DNA of 64,000 nucleotides from Streptomyces dangxiongensis (lineage in GTDB: Bacteria; Actinomycetota; Actinomycetes; Streptomycetales; Streptomycetaceae), in assembly GCF_003675325.1 (NCBI RefSeq), contig NZ_CP033073.1:4216001-4280000 (forward strand). The letters run 5' to 3'. The position numbers and the translations under genes are program-made. The notes beneath the pieces are model-generated. The model saw only the letters and a list, made by a program, of their open reading frames with translations. It ran no database searches and had not been told where the DNA came from. Below, in pieces: positions 59,043 to 64,000 of this stretch. Every line of letters begins with the position of its first letter. Position 1 is the stretch's first letter.

Positions 59043-59663
59043 ATGAGCACACCGAGTACCAGCGGGCGGCTGGGGACACAGAAGGCGTGCCGGCCGCCCG
59101 CACAGCGCGCCGACGGCACGGCGGGACCGGAGTCCCGTCCGGGCCTGCCGGGCGCGGGCCGCCCCCAGCCGCACGACCTGGCCCGGCTGAGCCTGCCCGA
59201 GCTGCGCGCCCTGCGCCGCGACGCCCAGCGCGACGAGGCGGACCTCAGCTATGTGCGGCGGCTGCTGCAGGGCCGGATCGACATCCTGCGGGCGGAGCTG
59301 GGCCGGCGGGGCCGGACGTCCCTGCCGGCCCCCGTGGACGGCTCGGTGGTCGACCGGCTCCCGGAGATCCTCCAGGACGCCCCGGCCCGGCAGCGCTCCT
59401 CGGCCCGCCATGTCACGCTCGGCACCCCGCACAACGAGGAGTACCGCCAGCTCGCCGCCGAGATGCTCGGCGAGGTCGAGCTGTCCGACCTGACGGCCCG
59501 GACCGACCCCGAACTCGCCGCCGCCATGGGCCGGCTGGTCTGCTACGAGCAGGAGGTCTCCCGGCGCCGCCAGCGGCTCCAGCACACGGCCGACGACTGC
59601 AGCGGGGAGATCACGCGCCGCTACCGGGTGGGCGAGGCCCAGATCGACGACCTGCTGATCTGA
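59043..59663 (+). CDS. rsiG: c-di-GMP-responsive anti-sigma factor RsiG
   Basis: 206 residues, helical. Both copies of the RsiG c-di-GMP motif E-X3-S-X2-R-X3-Q-X3-D are exact: E65, S69, R72, Q76, D80 and E169, S173, R176, Q180, D184. RsiG binds the sporulation sigma factor WhiG only when loaded with c-di-GMP dimer. ATG 59043 gives MSTPSTSGRLG; ATG 59004 upstream, with GGGGTGG before it, is an alternative adding 13 residues. Adjacent to developmental GntR genes. Confidence 0.93.
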   Translation: MSTPSTSGRLGTQKACRPPAQRADGTAGPESRPGLPGAGRPQPHDLARLSLPELRALRRDAQRDEADLSYVRRLLQGRIDILRAELGRRGRTSLPAPVDGSVVDRLPEILQDAPARQRSSARHVTLGTPHNEEYRQLAAEMLGEVELSDLTARTDPELAAAMGRLVCYEQEVSRRRQRLQHTADDCSGEITRRYRVGEAQIDDLLI

Positions 59664-59810
59664 CGGCACGTGAGCGGCACGCGCCGGGCGGGCGAGAGGG
59701 CGCCGTCCGGTGGCCGGCGCCCTGGTGTGCCCGTCCGGGCGGCCTTGCCGCCCGGACCGTCGCTGCGGCTCCCCTCTTCCGGCGGCGCTGGCTGTTCATC
59801 CGTAGCGAGC

Positions 59811-59880
59811 TGTTCAGTTGTGGCTGTGCGATGCGGATGTTCGGTTGTGGCTGTACGAGCTGTTCAGTTGTGGCTGTGCG
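59811..59880 (+). repeat. three imperfect 20-base direct repeats upstream of devE
   Basis: TGTTCAGTTGTGGCTGTGCG occurs at 59811-59830 and 59861-59880, and TGTTCGGTTGTGGCTGTACG at 59838-59857, in the otherwise gene-free interval 59664-60073. The T-rich units contrast with surrounding GC-rich DNA. They lie about 200-260 bases before devE. Confidence 0.75.
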
Positions 59881-59970
59881 CTCCGGTGGCCGTCCCCGGT
59901 CCGGGCTCCCGGCTCCCCTCCGGGAGGGAACCCGGGCGGCCAACCACTGGGAGGCTCGACCATGTCGGGC

Positions 59971-59987
59971 AAGTTGGCTGCCAACTT
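59971..59987. promoter_or_regulatory. 17-bp palindrome AAGTTGGC-T-GCCAACTT (candidate DevE/DevA operator)
   Basis: Perfect 8-bp arms around one T, 86 bases before the devE start. The half-site AAGTTGGC recurs at 60045-60052, just before the -10 box of devE, and GCCAAC appears twice upstream of devA (60988-60993, 61008-61013). Shared half-sites suggest auto- or cross-regulation by the two GntR paralogues. Confidence 0.55.
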
Positions 59988-60073
59988 CACTGTACTTATC
60001 TCCGCCGGGAAGCGGCTCATAACCAGCCGTCGGTGAACTGCCCTAAGTTGGCGAGAAGTTGTAGGGTTCAGGG

Positions 60074-60982
60074 GTGGACCCGGAGCACGCCTTGGCCAGT
60101 GGGCGGACGCGGCCCCAGCGACACCGCCCGTCCCACCGTGAGATCGCCGACGAACTGCGACACCGGATCAGGTCCGGAGTGCTGCGGCCGGGCGAGCGCA
60201 TGCCCACCCAGGCGAGGCTGGCCGACGAGTTCGGGGTCGAGCGCGGGGCCGTACGGCAGGCACTGCGCATCCTCCAGTCGGAGGAGCTGCTCACCGACGT
60301 TTCCAAGGGCAGCCCCGCCACCGTGGCGGCGGTCCCGGGGTCCGCGCGTCCCCCGGACGGCCCGGCGGCGCCGCCGCAGCCCACCATGGTGGCCCTCGCG
60401 CCGCGGATCGCCGGCGCCTTCGCAGCACCGCACGTGCGGATCGACGCGCTCTGCCTGACCGCGGTATCGCTCACGATGGCGATCGGGGAGCCGCTGCGGC
60501 AGATCCACGCGGGGCGGCTGGAACCGGCCAAGATCGACCTCCGGCTGCTGCTGCCCAGCCGGAACATCGACCTCGCCTTCCCGGCGCCGGTGGACGCCGA
60601 CGACGCCGGCCTGCTGCACCGGCGCTGGCTGTCCCAGCGCAACGCCCAGGGCCTGGTGCTGCGGCAGAACCTGCTGGCCCTGCGTGCCACCCACGGCATC
60701 GACGTGCGCATCTCCTTCCGGGCGCTGCCGTTCACCCCGCCGGTGAAGCTGTACCTGCTCAACGGCTCGGAGGCGCTGTTCGCGTACTACACGCTGGGGC
60801 GCCGCGAGCGGGAGATCGAGCACGAGCACGTGGAGATGTACGACGCCGACGGCACCCGGTCCGTGCTGTTCGCCTTCGGGCAGCGGACCGGGCAGCGGGA
60901 CGCGGCGTTCGTGGAACAGTCCCGCCTGTGGTTCGACGCGCTGTGGGAGACGATCAGTTCGGAGCTGGCCCTTACGCCCTGA
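60074..60982 (+). CDS. devE: GntR-family regulator, DevA paralogue (DevE-like)
   Basis: 302 residues. N-terminal GntR winged helix: SHREIADELRHRIRSGVLRPGERMPTQARLADEFGVERGAVRQALRIL. The C-terminal domain of about 200 residues (VALAPRIAGAFAAPHVRIDALCLTA, RALPFTPPVKLYLLNGSEALFAYYT) is not a common GntR effector type and is nearly identical in pattern to the next gene, indicating tandem duplication. GTG start with TAGGGT six bases upstream (leaderless). The name rests on recalled S. coelicolor order. Confidence 0.85.
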   Translation: MDPEHALASGRTRPQRHRPSHREIADELRHRIRSGVLRPGERMPTQARLADEFGVERGAVRQALRILQSEELLTDVSKGSPATVAAVPGSARPPDGPAAPPQPTMVALAPRIAGAFAAPHVRIDALCLTAVSLTMAIGEPLRQIHAGRLEPAKIDLRLLLPSRNIDLAFPAPVDADDAGLLHRRWLSQRNAQGLVLRQNLLALRATHGIDVRISFRALPFTPPVKLYLLNGSEALFAYYTLGRREREIEHEHVEMYDADGTRSVLFAFGQRTGQRDAAFVEQSRLWFDALWETISSELALTP

Positions 60983-61100
60983 GGGCTGCCAACCCGTCGG
61001 AGTCCGTGCCAACTCGGCGATACTTGTTCTCACTTGGCCGTCCGTGCGAACAACTCGCGCGCAACTCCCCAGAGATGGATCAGGGTTGTAGCGTTTGGTC

Positions 61101-61973
61101 GTGACCCAGGAGAACATGGCAGTCGACGGCAGCGGACGGCGCACGTCGCGGCAGATCGCCGACATCCTGCGCGACCGCATCCGTTCCGGCGCCCTGCGGG
61201 CCGGTGAGCGGCTCCCGACCCAGGCCGAGCTGGCCGGTGAGTTCGGCGTGGAGCGGGGCGCCGTACGCCAGGCCCTGCGGGCACTCCAGGAGGACGGCCT
61301 GCTCAGCAATGTCAGCAAGGGCAGCCCGCCCCGGGTCGCCGGGCCGGCCCCCGCGCACGAGGAGCCGCAGTCGACCATGGTGGCCCTCGCCCCCCGGCTG
61401 ACCGAGGCCTTCGCCGCGCCGCACGTGCGGATCGACGCCGTCTGCCTGACCGCGCAGAGCCTGATACCCGCCCTCGGCGAACCGCTGCGGCTCATCCACG
61501 ACGGCCGGCTGCGACCCGGCCGGGTCGACGTCCGCGTCCTGCTGCCCTCCCGGGACATCAACCTCGCCTTCCCGGTCTCCGTCGACGCCGGCAGCGACGA
61601 CGACGCGGTCCACCAGCGCTGGCTGGCGATGCGCAACGCCCAGGGGCAGGTGCTCCAGTACAACCTCCAGGCGCTGCGCGGCACGCACGGCATCGACGTC
61701 CGGGTGACGTTCCGGGCGCTGCCGTTCACCCCGCCGGTCAAGCTGTACCTGCTCAACGGGTCGGAGGCGCTGTTCGCGTACTACACGGTCACGCGCCGCG
61801 AGGAGTCCACCGACGACGGGACGCTGGAGATGTACGACGCGCTCGGCTCCGAGTCCCTGCTGTTCTCCTTCGAGCGGCGGGCCGGACAGCGGGACGCGGC
61901 GTTCGTCGAACAGTCGCAGAAGTGGTTCGACGCCCTCTGGGAAACCATCACCACGGACCTGACACTCTCCTAG
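61101..61973 (+). CDS. devA: developmental GntR regulator DevA
   Basis: 290 residues from GTG 61101. The GntR helix-turn-helix is SRQIADILRDRIRSGALRAGERLPTQAELAGEFGVERGAVRQALRAL; the C-terminal half shares VALAPRLTEAFAAPHVRIDAVCLTA and FRALPFTPPVKLYLLNGSEALFAYYT with the preceding paralogue. Start options are GTG 61101, with TAGCGT six bases upstream, and ATG 61116, whose AGGAG is only three bases away; the first fits the local leaderless pattern. In S. coelicolor devA is needed for normal aerial development (recalled). It overlaps devB by one base. Confidence 0.87.
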   Translation: MTQENMAVDGSGRRTSRQIADILRDRIRSGALRAGERLPTQAELAGEFGVERGAVRQALRALQEDGLLSNVSKGSPPRVAGPAPAHEEPQSTMVALAPRLTEAFAAPHVRIDAVCLTAQSLIPALGEPLRLIHDGRLRPGRVDVRVLLPSRDINLAFPVSVDAGSDDDAVHQRWLAMRNAQGQVLQYNLQALRGTHGIDVRVTFRALPFTPPVKLYLLNGSEALFAYYTVTRREESTDDGTLEMYDALGSESLLFSFERRAGQRDAAFVEQSQKWFDALWETITTDLTLS

Positions 61974-62716
61974 TGACTTCTGATGCGACTTCTGGTGCGC
62001 CTTCTGTTGCGAGCGAGATCGAGAAGCTACGGGAACTGATCACACCGGCCCGTTTCGTGCTGTGGGACTTCGACGGGCCGATCTGCCGCCTGTTCGCCAC
62101 GCACCGGGCCGAGCGGGTGGCCGCGGACCTGGTGGAGTGGCTGGAGCGGCAGGGACTGCGCGGCCTGCTCACCGACGCCGAACGCGAGACGCTGGACCCG
62201 CAGGTCGTGCTGCGTGCCGTGGGCCGCCGCCGCCCGGGCAGCGACCTCGTCACCGGCCTGGAGGAACGGCTCACCCAGGAAGAACTGCGGGCCGCCGCCT
62301 CCGCGCTGCCCACCGCCTACGCCGACCCGCTGATCCACACCTGGACGGCCGTCGGCGCCCACCTCGCCGTCACCACCAACAACTCACCCCGGGCCGCCCG
62401 CACCTACCTCGAGTCCCGCGGCACCGCCCGCTGCTTCACCCCGCACCTGTACGGCCGGACCGAACACCTGCACCACCTCAAACCCGACCCGCACTGCCTC
62501 AACCGGGCCCTCAACGCGATGGGCGCGGCCCCCTCGACGGCCCTGATGATCGGCGACTCCCTCTCGGACCTGACCGCGGCCCGCCGGGCCGGCGTACCCT
62601 TCCTGGGCTACGCGCGCCGCGCCCAGAAGGCGAAGGCCCTGCGCGCGGCGGGCGCGGACCACGTCGTCCGCTCACTGGAACCCCTGCTGCGGCTGCTCCG
62701 CGGCGCCCACCGCTAG
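61973..62716 (+). CDS. devB: HAD-superfamily phosphatase/hydrolase DevB
   Basis: 247 residues. HAD motifs in order: nucleophile Asp in VLWDFDGPICRLF, motif II AVTTNNS, motif III Lys in HLKPDP, and motif IV IGDSLSDLTAARRAGV. The helical cap lies between motifs I and II. The GTG start overlaps the devA stop (TAGTG), so translation is coupled and DevB works with DevA in the same operon. Substrate unknown, probably a small phosphorylated metabolite. Confidence 0.9.
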   Translation: MTSDATSGAPSVASEIEKLRELITPARFVLWDFDGPICRLFATHRAERVAADLVEWLERQGLRGLLTDAERETLDPQVVLRAVGRRRPGSDLVTGLEERLTQEELRAAASALPTAYADPLIHTWTAVGAHLAVTTNNSPRAARTYLESRGTARCFTPHLYGRTEHLHHLKPDPHCLNRALNAMGAAPSTALMIGDSLSDLTAARRAGVPFLGYARRAQKAKALRAAGADHVVRSLEPLLRLLRGAHR

Positions 62717-62926
62717 CGTGCCGCCGCCGCGCCCTGCGGTGCGTTACGATGCCGCCACTCCGGGCCACCGCCCGGGACGCGTGCGCACACTCGGCGCAGG
62801 TGAGCGGCCGACCACCCGTCGGGCCGTCCGTCCTGGGCGCGAGGGCGCGGCGAACCCCCGCCGGACCCGGCGTCCCGACCGACGGGCCCCGGCGGCGCCG
62901 TCCCGGGACCCCGGACCCGCGCCTCC

Positions 62927-62979
62927 CGACCAGCCTTTCCCGACCCCTCCTCCTCGACCAGCCTTTCCCGACCCCTCCT
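62927..62979 (+). repeat. 25-base perfect direct repeat upstream of phosphotransferase gene
   Basis: The 25-base unit starting CGACCAGCCTTTCCCGACCC occupies 62927-62951 and again 62955-62979 without mismatch (28-base period). The pyrimidine-rich repeats lie 28 bases before the next start codon, in a 291-base gene-free gap. Confidence 0.8.
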
Positions 62980-63007
62980 TTTCCGCACGACCTACCCGGA
63001 GCGGCCC

Positions 63008-64000
63008 GTGGGCGCACCGCCCGTTCCCCGCGCCGTGGCCGGGAAGCACGCCGGCACCGTCCGGACCGATGCCCTCGTCCGGGAGTTCGTGGCCCGTGCC
63101 GTCGCGGCCGGCCGGGCGAGCGGCGGCCACCACCGCCGCGACCACGTCGTCCCGCTCACCGAGCCCCTGGCCGGGCTGCTCGGCCGTGAGCCGGGCACCC
63201 CGGTGACCGTACGGGTGCCGCGGCCGGACGCGGCGGCGGTGGTGATCCGGACCTGGCGGAGCGAGCCGGACATCCTGCGCGCCGTGCGCAGGGCGCTGCC
63301 GAACGTGCCCGAATGCCTGGCCGCGGGGCCCGGCTACGCCGTCCACAGCCGGGTGGACGGCACCGTGCTCGCCGACGTCCACGGCCCCGGCGAACCGGTC
63401 GACGGGCCGCTGCTGCGGGAACTGGCGGACCTGCTCGCCGCGATCGCCCAGGTGCGCGGCGGTGTCCTGCCGCCCCTGCCGGCCCACTGGCCGCGCAACC
63501 ACACCGACTCCCAGGGTTTCCTGCGCACTCTCGCCCACCTGGCCGACGAGCAGGTCCGCCGGCCCGACCGGCGCCGTTACGGCGGCCTGTTCACCGCCCT
63601 CGGGGTGCCCGAGGACGCCCTGTCGCGATTCGCCGACCGCGTCCCCGCGCTGACCCGGCGGCCGTACGGGCTGATCCACGGCGACCTGCACCTCGGCAAC
63701 CTCGTCCGGCCGGCCGCCGGCGACCCCCGGCCGCACTGCGTGCACTGGGAGCAGGCGAGCTACGGCGACCCGCTGTACGACCTCGCCGTCCACCTGGTGC
63801 GGACGCGCCACCCCGAACACCAGCGGCCCGAGGTCGTCGACGCCTGGGCCGAGGCGGTGCACCGGGTACGGCCCGCCGCAACGGCCGGCCTCCACCGGGA
63901 CCTGCGGCACCACCTCGCCTTCGAGTACGCCCGGTCCCTGTACGCCGACGTCATCCGGGCGGCGCGCTCGCTGGAGGACACCTTCGACCAGCGGCGCCTG
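63008..64000 (+). CDS. aminoglycoside phosphotransferase-family protein, 3' end outside window
   Basis: At least 331 residues, running off the window. The kinase-like catalytic loop GLIHGDLHLGNLVRP carries the catalytic Asp and Asn. The following DFG-equivalent segment, usually hhDWExAxxGDPxxDLA, reads VHWEQASYGDPLYDLA, with His replacing the metal-binding Asp. GTG 63008 with GGAG six bases upstream is the chosen start. Related Streptomyces proteins are small-molecule kinases of unknown substrate. Confidence 0.8.
   Translation, partial: MGAPPVPRAVAGKHAGTVRTDALVREFVARAVAAGRASGGHHRRDHVVPLTEPLAGLLGREPGTPVTVRVPRPDAAAVVIRTWRSEPDILRAVRRALPNVPECLAAGPGYAVHSRVDGTVLADVHGPGEPVDGPLLRELADLLAAIAQVRGGVLPPLPAHWPRNHTDSQGFLRTLAHLADEQVRRPDRRRYGGLFTALGVPEDALSRFADRVPALTRRPYGLIHGDLHLGNLVRPAAGDPRPHCVHWEQASYGDPLYDLAVHLVRTRHPEHQRPEVVDAWAEAVHRVRPAATAGLHRDLRHHLAFEYARSLYADVIRAARSLEDTFDQRRL

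Overview
The window is a high-GC actinobacterial chromosome segment, almost certainly Streptomyces. The evidence is the rRNA operon sequence, strong third-position GC bias, and a run of genes whose order matches, as I remember it, the SCO4126 to SCO4192 region of the S. coelicolor core. No phage, integrase, insertion sequence, tRNA or CRISPR array was found. Locus numbers and orthologue names come from memory and were not searched.

Layout. 1-4777: 3' part of a 16S gene, then 23S, 5S and an operon terminator. 4809-5988: an isochorismatase-family hydrolase divergent from a frameshifted GNAT acetyltransferase. 5994-13270: a minus-strand operon of six membrane or ATPase genes that looks like a chromosomal type IV secretion-like machine (cmdABCDEF-like): coupling-type ATPase, VirB4-type ATPase, SCO6880-type protein, VirB6-like and VirB8-like proteins and a small VirB2-like membrane protein. 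It is followed by a membrane protein, a secreted trypsin-like protease and a lytic transglycosylase/NlpC-P60 hydrolase. 16510-31258: phosphate and metal block (PAP2 phosphatase, FAD oxidase, pstSCAB with PHO boxes, pit with its DUF47 partner, csoR, lipoprotein, CHAD protein, ppk).

31274-47868: a GntR-controlled ABC exporter, mshD, secreted 5'-nucleotidase, a fused pectate lyase/pectin methylesterase, a two-component system, an HtrA-like protease, a LacI regulator, glnR, an alpha/beta hydrolase, a MoaD/ThiS-like protein and a membrane protein. 47966-50379: an arsenic locus (arsC, acr3, arsR, divergent arsI/cadI). 50410-52642: XRE/DUF397 pair with a decayed DUF6879 gene and two small Streptomyces proteins. 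52740-58852: sulfur metabolism (DUF1416, sseA, a Cys-containing leader peptide), a lipid-binding protein, small proteins, an FABP/nitrobindin protein, nur, ygfZ and dtd. 59043-64000: developmental genes: rsiG (two intact c-di-GMP-binding motifs), tandem GntR paralogues devE and devA, devB, and a truncated phosphotransferase.

Three otherwise conserved genes (GNAT, coupling ATPase, nur) carry 1-nt frameshifts, at GC-rich runs or repeats in two of them. This may be sequencing error, so those calls are provisional. A recurring feature is a TANNNT box exactly six bases before a start codon that lacks a Shine-Dalgarno sequence, which points to many leaderless transcripts.
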